From the NCBI GenBank assembly GCA_910575815.1, contig CAJTFN010000003.1, forward strand, positions 76,173-140,172: a DNA stretch of 64,000 bases. The letters run 5' to 3'. The stretch comes from Oscillospiraceae bacterium (lineage in GTDB: Bacteria > Bacillota > Clostridia > Oscillospirales > Oscillospiraceae). A program made the translations under genes and the position numbers. A model generated the notes under the pieces. The model was given only the letters and a program-made list of their open reading frames with translations, did no database searches and was not told the DNA's origin. Below, one piece after another: positions 5,751-14,827 of the stretch (the stretch's first letter is position 1; the number at the start of each line of letters is the position of its first letter).

Positions 5751-7565
5751 TCACGGTTCTTGAGCAAGTGTAGACTGATAGCAGTACGGGCACAGCGCCA
5801 GTGACTTCCGGCGCATATGCAGCATCAGGCGTTCCGCCTCGGTTTTGCCGGTGAGCTTTTTCAGGGCGCGGACGTGGTGCATACGAATATCGTCCGTTTT
5901 GTTGCCGCACAGCTCGCAGATACCGGCTCTCAGCCTGTTCGCAAGGGTATTTCTCCCATCATAGCGGATATACCGGGGAAGGGTGTCCTGCACGTTGTCA
6001 TAACCCTTGTCCTGTTTGCGAAATCCATCATGGTAAAACTCGCACAGTTTGGGTCCGGATTTAGTGATATAGGGCACCCGGAACACACCACCGCGCATAT
6101 ATCTTTTCTTAATTTTGCTGACGTTGGTGCGGTATTTTCCGGCATAGGTTTTCAGCATACTGTAGCGCATCATATAGTAGAATTTGCTCAGTACGCCGAC
6201 GTTTTCCGCGATACGATAGAAATTGTACAAGCCGCGAATTTCCGAATTGTACTGCCTGACGATTTCAATATCCGTGCTGTTGAGCAGCTCGTTTCGGTGC
6301 ATGGGCCGCCAGAAGTCACGGCCCCGGTTTTCATCCCATTTGACCTGCATTACTCGAAGTTCATGCAATTTGTTCTCCCATTTTTCATGGGGAACATAGA
6401 GGAACACCTTTCCATACCACGGACGCTTTAATGCGCCGTTCTTATCCCGTTTGGTTGCTTTATCTCGGACGACCCGAATGTCATAGCCCAGGTAACGCAC
6501 CGCCTGGCTGGAATGAGTGACCTTTGTCTTTTCCTCGGAGAGAGTGAGCTTCAGCTTTTCGGACAGGAATCGCCGCAAATCCTCTTTGATGGATATTGCG
6601 TCCTGCTTCGAGCCGATCACGCCCACCACAAAGTCATCTGCATAGCGGTTGTACTGTATCCGCTTAAAATCAGCGTCCAGCACGTCGGCGTAGGGTGTGG
6701 ACAGTTTCAGCTTTTGGGCCGCTTTGAACTCTTGGACAGCCTCTTTCGAGTGGTCTCCCGCGTCCAGCTTTTTCTTTGCCTTGCGGTAGCGTCTGGCAAT
6801 TTTCTCATATTCTTTGCTGGCGTTGCGTTTGAAGGGTTCAGTGTCAAAACGGGCCTTGTATTTCTCCATGAAAGTGTCCAGCTCGGAGAGGTAGATGTTT
6901 GCCAGAATAGGGCTCATGCCGCTGCCCTGGGGGGTGCCGGAGTAGGTTTTGTGGTATTCCCATTGCTCCATATATCCGGCTTTCAGGAACTTCCACATGA
7001 GGGACAAAAACGCTTCATCCTTAATGCGCCGCCGTAGAATATCAATGAGAACGTGGTGGTCGAAACAGTCAAAGCAAGCCTTGATGTCGCCCTCCACCAT
7101 CCAACGTACACCTGTGAAGGTATCCTTGATTTGGGACAATGCCGTATGGCAGCTTCGCTTGGGTCGGAAGCCGTGGGACAGATTGGAGAAGGTGGGTTCA
7201 TAGATGGCCTCCAGCAGCATCCGTATGATTTCCTGCACCAGCTTATCGTTGGTAGACGGAATACCCAAAGGGCGCTGCTTCGCCGGGTTATTCTTTTTGG
7301 CGATGTACGTCCTCCGGGCCGGGTTGGGCTGGTAGGTCTGGTCTTTTAGGGACGCGATGATTTTGTTGATACGAGCCATACTCATGTTGTTGATGGACAG
7401 TCCATCTGCGCCTGTGGTCATGCTGCCCGGTGAGGCCGCGATGTTCTTATAGGCCAGCAGATAGAAGTCCGGGTTGTACAAATTACGGTACAACCGCTCA
7501 AACTGGTATTCTTTTACACTTGCTTTCTCCGTGAGGAGCTTCAATACGTCAATCGGATTTCTCAT
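5751..7565 (-). CDS. ltrA: Group II intron reverse transcriptase/maturase
   Basis: The 604-residue protein has the seven reverse-transcriptase blocks, including PLGIPSTNDKLVQEIIRM and the active-site motif YADD (about residues 308-311). A maturase domain X and a C-terminal region with CELCGNKTDD and LALCPYCYQ follow. The C-terminal part resembles the zinc/HNH endonuclease domain, but the usual CxxCH..H ending reads CPYCYQST, so cleavage activity may be reduced. The protein helps the intron splice and inserts it into DNA. The ATG at 7565 has GAGG nearby; the frame runs further upstream, but that part lacks homology. Confidence 0.92.
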   Translation of the reverse strand: MRNPIDVLKLLTEKASVKEYQFERLYRNLYNPDFYLLAYKNIAASPGSMTTGADGLSINNMSMARINKIIASLKDQTYQPNPARRTYIAKKNNPAKQRPLGIPSTNDKLVQEIIRMLLEAIYEPTFSNLSHGFRPKRSCHTALSQIKDTFTGVRWMVEGDIKACFDCFDHHVLIDILRRRIKDEAFLSLMWKFLKAGYMEQWEYHKTYSGTPQGSGMSPILANIYLSELDTFMEKYKARFDTEPFKRNASKEYEKIARRYRKAKKKLDAGDHSKEAVQEFKAAQKLKLSTPYADVLDADFKRIQYNRYADDFVVGVIGSKQDAISIKEDLRRFLSEKLKLTLSEEKTKVTHSSQAVRYLGYDIRVVRDKATKRDKNGALKRPWYGKVFLYVPHEKWENKLHELRVMQVKWDENRGRDFWRPMHRNELLNSTDIEIVRQYNSEIRGLYNFYRIAENVGVLSKFYYMMRYSMLKTYAGKYRTNVSKIKKRYMRGGVFRVPYITKSGPKLCEFYHDGFRKQDKGYDNVQDTLPRYIRYDGRNTLANRLRAGICELCGNKTDDIRMHHVRALKKLTGKTEAERLMLHMRRKSLALCPYCYQSTLAQEP

Positions 7566-8242
7566 GGTGCCTCGCGCACCGCCCTCTCTTGTATCAAAAT
7601 GATTGGCCGCTGTCCTTCGCCATGTGGGCGGCATTACCGCTTCCGTTTTTACGGCTATCCCTGTTAGTCCAGGGTCCTCAGACTACTATGACAGCTCCGT
7701 TGCCATGACGGATTTTCAGGGCCGCTTTTCTCATTGCTCCCATAGCCGCTGGGCGGCGCTCCGTTTTAGGCAATCTCCGTTTAGAACTGTTGAAACGAGC
7801 GTGATGTGCTGTCGGTATGTGACGTTCGCCATTTTCCACTTTCCCGCGGCTGGGTTCGCTCCGGGTATCGGCAAAGATAGAGCCGAACACTAACTTTGTC
7901 AGGAGCGCCGGCGAGTTTAGCTTCCATACGCCGGGGGCACTGTCTGGGCCCAATCTCTGGCTGTCAAGCAGGCAATTCAGCTTTCATCCTCATGCACATC
8001 TTTTCATCCCTCCACGCCGCCGCCCGTGAAGCTCGGAACGGCCCGTGTACTCCGTCATGCTATGGTCGCCCTCCAGTTTCCCTTTCAGGGTTAGACGGGA
8101 GATGATGGGTTGCGTTATGTGGTCGTGTCGGGCCTCCTTCTCCCTATGGATTGACCACCGCATGATACCTTATCCACCACTTGCTCAAGGTGGGATTTCA
8201 ACAGCTCCGCGGGCAGGCGTCACTCTGCCCTTACGGACGCAC

Positions 8243-8720
8243 TGGGCTTGACGAAAAATCTCGTCTTGCCGCTGCCGGAACCGCCGATCACCAGCACATT
8301 TTTGTTCCGGGCGGTCTTGGGGTCTTTGGGCCTGCCGTTCATCGTCAGCCGTTCGGTCTGCGTGAGCAGGATGTTATTTTCAAATACGGGGTCGATGTAG
8401 GGCGCTATGTCCTTGGCGTTTCCAAATCGGGCGCTGCCGTACTCCATGCCGTGGCGGTATTTCTTGGCGTTTTTGCCCTTCATGTAGACCGCCAGCCGCA
8501 CCTGGGCCGCGCCCACCACGCCGATACACAGGTCAAAGGGGTGGAAGCTGGGCAGGCCGTTGGCGAACGCCGCCGCCAGGCTGTCCATGAAGTGGAGCAT
8601 CTTTTGTGAGGCGTCTGCCCCCGCCGCCAGCCGCCATGCCTCGCCCATCTTGCCGAACAGCCACACGAACAGCAGATAGGGCAGGTTGGTGATTATCAGC
8701 TTTTTCAGGTCAGGCTTCAC
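8243..8720 (-). pseudogene. VirD4/TraG coupling protein, N-terminal fragment
   Basis: About 159 codons remain from a GTG start at 8720. They cover two N-terminal membrane segments (about residues 10-24 and 57-75), the YGSARFGNAKDIAPYI block, and the Walker A motif VIGGSGSGKTRFFVKP. The coding sequence is cut by the group II intron exactly after the codons KP, at 8242/8243. The intron-encoded continuation reads seven unrelated residues and stops. Full VirD4 proteins have about 600 residues and are the ATPases that hand DNA to the conjugation channel. The start overlaps the PcfB stop (GTGA at 8717-8720). Confidence 0.88.
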
Positions 8721-9187
8721 AGTTCAATCCCCCTTTCCCTGATTTTCTCCTTGGCCCGCTGGACATTCCTGCCAGCCGCTTCCCGCAAGACAGACAGCGC
8801 CTTGCGGATGGAGGGCTTGGCCTCCCTCGACAGCTTCTTGGCGGTGAACTCCTTGAAAGCCTGTTCCAGATTGTCCGCGTCCCGGCTCTTGAAAATGACG
8901 ATGTAGTGGGGCGGCTGGGTGGTCTTGTCCTTTCGCAAGGTGAAGTCCACGCCGTATTTCTTGGCGCAGGGCTTGAAAGCGGCGATATTGGCGTCGGTGA
9001 TCTCGATGTTGGACAGCACCGCCCCGTGCTGCTTCAACTGCTTTAGGCTCTGCTGGCCGTGGTGGAGCTTGGGGCCGTGCTTCCGGGCCTCCAAATACTT
9101 TTTCAAGGCCATTTGCAGCACTTGGGCCGTCAGCTTCCCGGTTTTCATGGATAACGCGATGATCTTTTGAGTGACTTCCTCCTGCAA
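8717..9187 (-). CDS. PcfB/DUF3801 family protein
   Basis: The 156-residue protein is typical of the DUF3801 (PcfB) proteins encoded next to virD4 in Gram-positive conjugative elements. It has a helical N-terminus with MKTGKLTAQVLQMALKKYLE, a central beta region with GVDFTLRKDKTTQPPHYIVI, and a basic helical tail. PcfB is a relaxosome accessory protein in pCF10. The start is a TTG at 9187 with GGAGGT about 8 bases before it; an ATG seven bases upstream is in another frame. It appears intact but has lost its partners. Confidence 0.8.
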   Translation of the reverse strand: MQEEVTQKIIALSMKTGKLTAQVLQMALKKYLEARKHGPKLHHGQQSLKQLKQHGAVLSNIEITDANIAAFKPCAKKYGVDFTLRKDKTTQPPHYIVIFKSRDADNLEQAFKEFTAKKLSREAKPSIRKALSVLREAAGRNVQRAKEKIRERGIEL

Positions 9188-9262
9188 GCGTCATACCTCC
9201 TTTGCCAGAAGTCGGGGATAAAATCTAAGGCGGCACTACCAGCCGCTGCAAGTAAATCCGCA

Positions 9263-9475
9263 TCAGATACGCACCCGCAGGCCGTTCAGGTCGTCGGCCC
9301 GGATGCCGACGAGATACCAAGCAGCGGCGTACTCTATGCGGGTGGGCTTCCACCGCCCGCCCACCATCACGTCGAAGCACTGTCCACAGTGCAGGCCGCC
9401 GTAGTAGTCGGCCAGGTCAAAGCGGATGTCGTAGCGGTCTGTCCGCTCGTCGAAGATCAATGCGCCCTGTTTCAT
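9263..9475 (-). CDS. DUF5348 domain protein
   Basis: A 70-residue protein, MKQGALIFDERTDRYDIRFD onward, with predicted beta strands and the GGLHCGQCFDV block. Small DUF5348 proteins are common cargo next to replication genes of Tn1549-like elements; their function is unknown. AAGGAGG lies 8 bases before the ATG. It is intact and probably part of the element operon. Confidence 0.75.
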   Translation of the reverse strand: MKQGALIFDERTDRYDIRFDLADYYGGLHCGQCFDVMVGGRWKPTRIEYAAAWYLVGIRADDLNGLRVRI

Positions 9476-9496
9476 GTTTGGGGCCTCCTTGTCAGA

Positions 9497-10386
9497 TTAG
9501 ATTTTTCCCTCCGCCATATCGTGGGCGACGAGGGCGGTATAGTAGCTTCCCATGGTGCTGGGGGCGTTGAACAGCACCGCCAGCAGGTATTTCTTGATGT
9601 TGCGGATTTTCGTGGTGTTCTCCCGCATACAGTCCATGACGAACTCAATATGGCCGCTGTTGAGTTTCAGCAGCTTGGCCTTTACCAGCTCGGCGGGGTA
9701 GTCGTCACCGGCCACCCGGATAGACTTGCGGGCCGTGCAGACGGTTTCCACCAGCAATTCCACGATGCCGTCCAATTCTTCCCGGTCGATCTTGGAGTGG
9801 TGCAGAAGATGGTCGTACTCGATATTCTCCTTGATGATCTCCCGATAAATCTCAACGGCGCTCTGTGTGGCCGCTTCCGTTCCGTTCCTTTCCGGCGGCG
9901 AAGCCGCAACAGCCCCAGCGGGAGGGGGCGAAAGGGAGGGAAAGGAATGGGTAATTGATCGGTCTGTAATTCTTGGGTCTTTACTTTGTATATCTTTATT
10001 TAATGCGTTGGATTTTCCAACATAGGTTTTTCCTGCGTAGGATTATCCAATGTTGGATTTTCCAACGTTGGTAAATACAATGCAGGCGGCGTCTGCGGCT
10101 GTTCATAGATCACATAGTCCGCGCCCCGCAGCCGTCCCCGTTCGTCACGCTCCCGCGAACGGACGATGTACCCCGCCTGCTCCAACTCCCGGATAGCCTG
10201 CCGAATGGCGTCAATCTTTTCCCGGTTGATAAGGGCCAGGCCCTTTAACGTATAGTCCCAATCTTCCGGGAGTGACAACATTTGCGACAGCAGGCCCTTG
10301 GCTTTCAGGGATAGGTCTTTATTCCGCAGGTGATGGTTCGACATCACCGTGTACCCTTTATTCCTCTCCACACGGAATACTGGCAT
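9497..10386 (-). pseudogene. Replication initiator protein (RepA-like, DUF6017), frameshifted
   Basis: From the ATG at 10386 (AAAGGAG upstream) the first part reads FRVERNKGYTVMSNHHLRNK and continues as a winged-helix initiator domain of about 90 residues. It ends in a low-complexity tract of ENPT-like repeats and stops at 10000. The next frame is open from that repeat tract through EIYREIIKENIEYDHLLHHS to the stop at 9497 and encodes the C-terminal DUF6017 domain. One base gained or lost in the repeat tract (about 10010-10070) would explain the break. The family starts replication of conjugative elements. Slippage in the repeat, or a sequencing error, are both possible. Confidence 0.8.
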
Positions 10387-10416
10387 GGTTCTCCGCTCCT
10401 TTCGGTGTCTGGACAT

Positions 10417-10454
10417 GAAAAAACGCCGCAGACTTTTTCAAAATCTGCGGCGTT
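10417..10454 (-). terminator. Minus-strand terminator upstream of the replication gene
   Basis: A perfect 11-bp stem (10422-10432 with 10444-10454) is followed on the minus strand by a run of T from 10423 to 10417. It stops transcription entering from a gene once located to the right, or attenuates the replication operon. A second hairpin with one G-U pair lies near 10470-10500. No gene is visible from 10387 to 10796. Confidence 0.75.
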
Positions 10455-10660
10455 CGCCGGGGCGCAGAAACGGGCGGTGTCTTGCCGACATCGCCCGCTT
10501 TCTGTGCTGTTATTCACTTGTTTGCGCCGCCCCGTTTTCCGCTGCCCTTAAAACATTGATTTTACTGGGTTTTCTCATGTTTTCTTATGGCAACGCCCTT
10601 AAAGGCGGCGGTTTTTGCCTGCTCCGGAAAGGGAACCTTGGAAATCTTTCAGTACTGTCA

Positions 10661-10694
10661 GATTCCAGAAAGATTCTGGACAGATTCCTATGAT
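10661..10694 (+). promoter_or_regulatory. Three 11-bp-spaced repeats abutting a -10 box
   Basis: GATTCC (10661-10666), GATTCT (10672-10677) and GATTCC (10683-10688) recur at exactly 11-base steps and end directly at TATGAT (10689-10694). There is no -35 consensus. Head-to-tail sites on one DNA face upstream of a -10 box are typical for OmpR-type response regulators, which often control peptide-exporting ABC systems like the one that follows. Confidence 0.55.
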
Positions 10695-10796
10695 AGAGTA
10701 TCCATAGTGAAAGCCACACGGCCCGGCCGCCCTTCCAAATCCAGTCAAGCGCCGGGGCCGCGACTTCAAAATACGTTCCCTTGGAGGTACTGAATC

Positions 10797-11486
10797 ATGA
10801 CCATTCTGGAAACCAACTCCCTTCGGAAGCACTACGGCTCCGGCGAAACCGAAGTACATGCCCTGGACGGCGTGGATCTCACCGTGGAAAAGGGCGAGTT
10901 CGTCGCCGTAGTCGGCACCTCCGGCTCCGGCAAATCCACCCTCCTCCACATGCTGGGCGGCCTGGACCGGCCCACCTCCGGCTCCGTCACCGTGGACGGA
11001 AAGGACATCTTCTCCCTGAAGGACGAGGCCCTGACCATCTTCCGGCGGCGGAAGATCGGCTTCGTCTTCCAGAACTACAACCTGGTCCCCGTCCTCAGCG
11101 TCTATGAGAACATCGTCCTGCCCATCCAGCTGGACGGCCAGAAGCCCGACGCCGCCTATGTGGACCAAATCATCGAGACTCTGGGCCTGGAGAAGAAGCT
11201 CCGGAACCTCCCCAACAACCTCTCCGGCGGCCAGCAGCAGCGGGTGGCCATCGCCCGGGCCCTGGCGGCCAAGCCCGCCATCATCCTGGCCGACGAGCCC
11301 ACGGGAAACCTGGACACCCGAACCAGCCAGGATGTCATGGCCCTGCTGAAAATCACCAGCCAGAAGTTCGCCCAGACCATCGTCATGATTACGCACAACG
11401 AGGAAATCGCCCAAATGGCGGACCGTATCATCCGCATTGAGGACGGGAAAATCCGGTCCTCCCGGACCACCGGGGAGGAGGCGTAA
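10797..11486 (+). CDS. ABC transporter ATP-binding protein (MacB/LolD type)
   Basis: The 229-residue ATPase has Walker [10 protein letters not shown] (about residues 40-48), the signature LSGGQQQR (about 142-149), and Walker B ILADEP (about 162-167). It matches the class that pairs with FtsX-like permeases for mechanotransmission or peptide/antibiotic export. GGAGGT precedes the ATG. The permease follows two bases after the stop. Repeats upstream suggest control by a two-component regulator that is not encoded in the window. Confidence 0.95.
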   Translation: MTILETNSLRKHYGSGETEVHALDGVDLTVEKGEFVAVVGTSGSGKSTLLHMLGGLDRPTSGSVTVDGKDIFSLKDEALTIFRRRKIGFVFQNYNLVPVLSVYENIVLPIQLDGQKPDAAYVDQIIETLGLEKKLRNLPNNLSGGQQQRVAIARALAAKPAIILADEPTGNLDTRTSQDVMALLKITSQKFAQTIVMITHNEEIAQMADRIIRIEDGKIRSSRTTGEEA

Positions 11487-11488
11487 CC

Positions 11489-14182
11489 ATGATCCGTGTC
11501 GCCAACAGAGGCTGTGTCCGCCGCTTAGGGCTCCGCTCCATGCGGGCCGCCCGGACCCGCAACATCGTGGCCGTCCTGGCCATTGCCCTAACCACCATCT
11601 TGTTCACCTCCCTCTTTACCATCGCTTCCTCCATCAACTATTCCTTCCAGCAGGAGAATTTCCGCCAGGCGGGCGGCGACTTTCACGGCACCATCAAGGG
11701 GCTCACCTGGGAGCAGGTGGAGGAAATGCGGACGGACCCGCTGATTCAAGGGGACTTCGCCCGGATGTTTGTGGGCATGCCCGTGGACCCGCCCTTCAAC
11801 AAATCCCATGTGGAGGTCTCCTACCTGGAGCCCGCCGCCGCGCCCCACTACTTCTGCCAGCCAGTCGAAGGGACCCTCCCCCGGGAGGGCACCGACGAGG
11901 CCGCCACGGACACCCGCGTTTTGGCCCTTCTGGGGGTGGAGCCGAAGGTGGGCGCGAAATTCACCATTTCCTTCTACCTTGACGAAAACACCTCCAGCCG
12001 GAAGCTGGTCACCCGGACCTTCACCCTCTCGGGATGGTGGGAGTACGACAGCGCCCTGGTGGCCAGCAATGTGCTCCTGTCCCGCTCCGCCGCCGAGGAG
12101 TTAGGTGCCCAGGGCAGCGGGGACCCCTACTCCATGACCGGAGAATGGAACCTGGACATGATGTTCAAAAGCGACCTCCAGATTGAGGAGAACGTCCTTC
12201 AGGTCCTGGCGAACCACGGCTATCAGCACGACGACCCCCAGGGGGAGAATTACTTGAAAATCGGCGTCAACTGGGGCTACTCCGGGGCCCAGCTTTCCAA
12301 CAGCTTTGACATCTCCACGCTGATCGCCATTGTGGTTTTGCTGCTGCTGATTATCTTCACCGGCTACCTGATTATCTACAACGTCTTCCAAATTTCCGTC
12401 ACCAACGATATCCGGTTTTACGGCCTTCTGAAAACCATCGGCACCACCGGCAAGCAGCTGAAGCGCATTGTCCGCCAGCAGGCCCTGCTGCTGAGCCTCA
12501 TCGGCATCCCCATTGGATTGCTCCTGGGCTTTGCCATCGGCAACAAGCTCACCCCGGTCATCATGACCCATCTGAGCTACAAGAACGCCTTCGTCTCCTT
12601 CAACCCCCTGATTTTCATTGGAGCGGCGCTGTTCGCCCTGCTGACCGTGTTCCTCTCCTGCGCCCGTCCGGGCCGCATGGCGGCGAAGGTCTCCCCTGTG
12701 GAGGCCGTGCGCTACACCGAGGGCGGCGGGCCGAAAAAGGCGGGGAAGCGGGAGAAGGTCCGCAAAGCCCGGAGCGGCGCGTCCCTTCCGGGCATGGCCT
12801 GGGCCAACCTGGGCCGGAGCCGGGGGAAAACCGTGGTGACGGTCATTTCCCTGACGTTGGCGGTGGTGCTGGCCACGATTACCTACACGTTCTCCGCCGG
12901 CTTCGACATGAACAAGTACCTGGCCCATAACGCCGACGTGGACTTCATCCTGGGGGACGCGGCCTACTTTCAGACCAGCGGCGGCTTCCGCACCGCCGAT
13001 CAGGCGGTGCCGGAGAGCATCATCTCCGACGTGAGCGCCCGGAGCGGCGTGGAGGAGAGCGGACGGATCTACGGCGGCGTCTCCGCCATAAAGCAGTTTG
13101 TCACCGAGGACTGGCTCCGGATGGGCTATGGAACGTATAATACCCCGGAGGTTGTGGATGAAATCATCGCGGGAACGGACCGGCTGCCCAGCGGGCTTCT
13201 GGAGGCCGGCGTGCAGATGTACGGCATGGAGGACTTTCCCCTGAGCCTGCTGGACGTGCTGGAGGGAGACCTGGCCCCCCTGTCGGACCCCAGCCAAAAG
13301 GCCATCGCCGCCGTGTACCAGTCCGACGACTATAACGCCACCCAATGGAGCAGCAATTGGGCCAAGCTGGGGGACACTGTGACGCTCCGCTATATCACCG
13401 AGATGGAGTATTTCTACCGGGATACCGGGGAAATCATTGAGGACGTGGACGCCGCCATCGAGGGCGGCCGCCCCTGGGGGGAGCGGGCCAAGGCCTACGA
13501 GGACATCGACTACACCGTCTGCGCCCTGGTGCGGATTCCCAACTCCATCTCCTACCGCTACCGGGTTCTGGGCTGCGACGAGTTCATCCTGGGGGCGGAG
13601 CGGTTCAAGCAGGACACCGGCACCGCCAGCGTCATGACCTATCTCTTCAACACCACCGACGAGGCGGAGGCGGGCATGGAGTCCTTCCTGGCGGAGTACA
13701 CGGAGAGCGTCCAGCCCCTCTACGACTATGAGAGCCGGGCCACCTACGTCGCCGAGTTCGAGGGCTTCCGGGGCATGTTCATGACCATGGGCGGGGCGCT
13801 GAGCTTCATCATCGGCCTTGTGGGCGTGCTGAACTTCGTCAACGCGGTCCTCACGGGCATCCTCACCCGGAAGCGGGAGCTGGCGGTGCTCCAATCCATC
13901 GGCATGACGGGAAAGCAGCTGAAAACCATGCTGGTCTTTGAGGGCTTATACTATACCCTCCTGGCCCTGGCAGTCTCCCTGGTTCTGACGGTTTGCACGG
14001 GCCCCCTGGTGGGGAACGCTTTGGGCGGCATCTTCTGGTTCTTCACCTACCGTTTGACCGTCCTGCCCATCGTAGTCATTCTGCCGGTCTTTCTGGCTCT
14101 GGGCGCCCTGGTGCCGCTGTGGACTTACCGCTCTGTGTCGAGAAGAACCATCGTGGAGCGTCTGCGGGAGGCGGAGGGATGA
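11489..14182 (+). CDS. ABC transporter permease, FtsX family
   Basis: The 897-residue protein has one N-terminal membrane helix (about residues 25-48) and a large extracellular domain. An FtsX core of three helices follows (about 272-410), then a second long extracellular domain (about 470-750) and a second FtsX core (about 758-890) ending in [12 protein letters not shown]. This duplicated layout is typical of BceB/YtrF-like permeases in Firmicutes that sense or expel membrane-active compounds. The start ATG at 11489 has GGGGAGGAGG upstream. Its stop overlaps the start of the following lipoprotein, so the three genes form an operon. Confidence 0.92.
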   Translation: MIRVANRGCVRRLGLRSMRAARTRNIVAVLAIALTTILFTSLFTIASSINYSFQQENFRQAGGDFHGTIKGLTWEQVEEMRTDPLIQGDFARMFVGMPVDPPFNKSHVEVSYLEPAAAPHYFCQPVEGTLPREGTDEAATDTRVLALLGVEPKVGAKFTISFYLDENTSSRKLVTRTFTLSGWWEYDSALVASNVLLSRSAAEELGAQGSGDPYSMTGEWNLDMMFKSDLQIEENVLQVLANHGYQHDDPQGENYLKIGVNWGYSGAQLSNSFDISTLIAIVVLLLLIIFTGYLIIYNVFQISVTNDIRFYGLLKTIGTTGKQLKRIVRQQALLLSLIGIPIGLLLGFAIGNKLTPVIMTHLSYKNAFVSFNPLIFIGAALFALLTVFLSCARPGRMAAKVSPVEAVRYTEGGGPKKAGKREKVRKARSGASLPGMAWANLGRSRGKTVVTVISLTLAVVLATITYTFSAGFDMNKYLAHNADVDFILGDAAYFQTSGGFRTADQAVPESIISDVSARSGVEESGRIYGGVSAIKQFVTEDWLRMGYGTYNTPEVVDEIIAGTDRLPSGLLEAGVQMYGMEDFPLSLLDVLEGDLAPLSDPSQKAIAAVYQSDDYNATQWSSNWAKLGDTVTLRYITEMEYFYRDTGEIIEDVDAAIEGGRPWGERAKAYEDIDYTVCALVRIPNSISYRYRVLGCDEFILGAERFKQDTGTASVMTYLFNTTDEAEAGMESFLAEYTESVQPLYDYESRATYVAEFEGFRGMFMTMGGALSFIIGLVGVLNFVNAVLTGILTRKRELAVLQSIGMTGKQLKTMLVFEGLYYTLLALAVSLVLTVCTGPLVGNALGGIFWFFTYRLTVLPIVVILPVFLALGALVPLWTYRSVSRRTIVERLREAEG

Positions 14183-14538
14183 GAAAGCTTTTCTGCGCAT
14201 TGGGTCTCCTGCTGCTCCTCGCCGCCTGCGCTCAGCAAGAGGAGGCCGTGGAGGGAAACCTGATTCTCACCAACTACGCCGGCGGGGCCATCTCCCACAT
14301 CACCGTTTCCCATAGCGGCGGGACGCTCTCGTCGGAAGCGGCCATCTCAGACACACAGCTCTGCGCGTTCACCCTGCCGGAGGAATCGGACTGCGCCTAC
14401 ACCGTCTCCTTTGAAACGGAGGAGGGGGAAACCGTCACCAAGGACTTTACCGGCGATTTTTCCGACGGGAATACCGTCTATCTCCGGGCGGACCGGACCG
14501 GCGGCTCCTGGCAGCTGGAATACGACGAAATCACGTGA
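14179..14538 (+). CDS. Small lipoprotein of the ABC operon
   Basis: A 119-residue protein with a signal peptide and lipobox LLLAAC (Cys about residue 17), followed by a predicted all-beta domain (NLILTNYAGGAISHITVSHS onward). No catalytic motif is visible. The start ATG overlaps the permease stop (ATGA at 14179-14182) and has GGAGG just upstream. It may cooperate with the permease outside the membrane; that is inferred from coupling only. Confidence 0.75.
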   Translation: MRKLFCALGLLLLLAACAQQEEAVEGNLILTNYAGGAISHITVSHSGGTLSSEAAISDTQLCAFTLPEESDCAYTVSFETEEGETVTKDFTGDFSDGNTVYLRADRTGGSWQLEYDEIT

Positions 14539-14566
14539 AGGAACAGTTCCCGCCGGAAGGCGGAGC

Positions 14567-14599
14567 CACAGGCCGGCGAAGCATTTTCGCCGGCCTGTG
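14567..14599 (+). terminator. Strong hairpin after the ABC operon
   Basis: A perfect 14-bp GC-rich stem (14567-14580 with 14586-14599) closes a 5-base loop 28 bases after the lipoprotein stop. The T-tract is weak. The rest of 14600-14763 shows no gene. Confidence 0.7.
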
Positions 14600-14763
14600 C
14601 CAGTTTCTCAGAGCTTTTTATGTGCGGGGAAACTTCTGATTAAAAACGAAAGGCCGCGCTTTCGGGGCAAACCGTGGCCCACCTTCCGGTGGACTCTTTC
14701 CAAGCAGACAAGATAGCTGTCAATTCACCCCTCCATTTCCGTGGATTTTTCCCAAGAAAGAGA

Positions 14764-14792
14764 TTGCATTTCCGGGAGATTTTGCTTATAAT
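14764..14792 (+). promoter_or_regulatory. Sigma-A promoter of pncB
   Basis: TTGCAT (14764-14769), a 17-base spacer, and TATAAT (14787-14792), 35 bases before the pncB start. Confidence 0.8.
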
Positions 14793-14827
14793 CAAAGAAA
14801 CAAACGGAAAAGAGGGTGTTACCCACT

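Larger units (their letters stand above)
5645..8242 (-). mobile_element. Group II intron, complete, minus strand
   Basis: The ribozyme 5' end is GTGCG at 8242-8238 on the minus strand and the 3' end is CCTAC at about 5645, giving about 2.6 kb. Domain V is at 5702-5735 and the maturase gene at 5751-7565. The 678 bases between the 5' end and the maturase start hold domains I-III and carry no other gene. The 5' exon is a virD4/traG gene on the same strand, cut right after the Walker A motif. The 3' exon is a lipoprotein gene on the other strand. These are not two halves of one gene, so the locus is chimeric. Confidence 0.88.
8243..10454 (-). mobile_element. Remnant of a Tn1549-like integrative conjugative element
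   Basis: On the minus strand the order replication initiator, DUF5348, PcfB/DUF3801, VirD4/TraG is the standard left part of Tn1549-like conjugative elements of gut Firmicutes. The element is interrupted within virD4 by the intron. Nothing after that point (relaxase, VirB4, VirB6, integrase) remains in the window, and the replication gene is frameshifted. It is therefore a non-mobile relic. Confidence 0.8.

Noticed and set aside
12101..13894. A 597-codon minus-strand open frame opposite the FtsX permease
   Set aside because: It lacks any recognisable domain and lies fully inside a gene with clear homology; long antisense frames are expected in GC-rich DNA.
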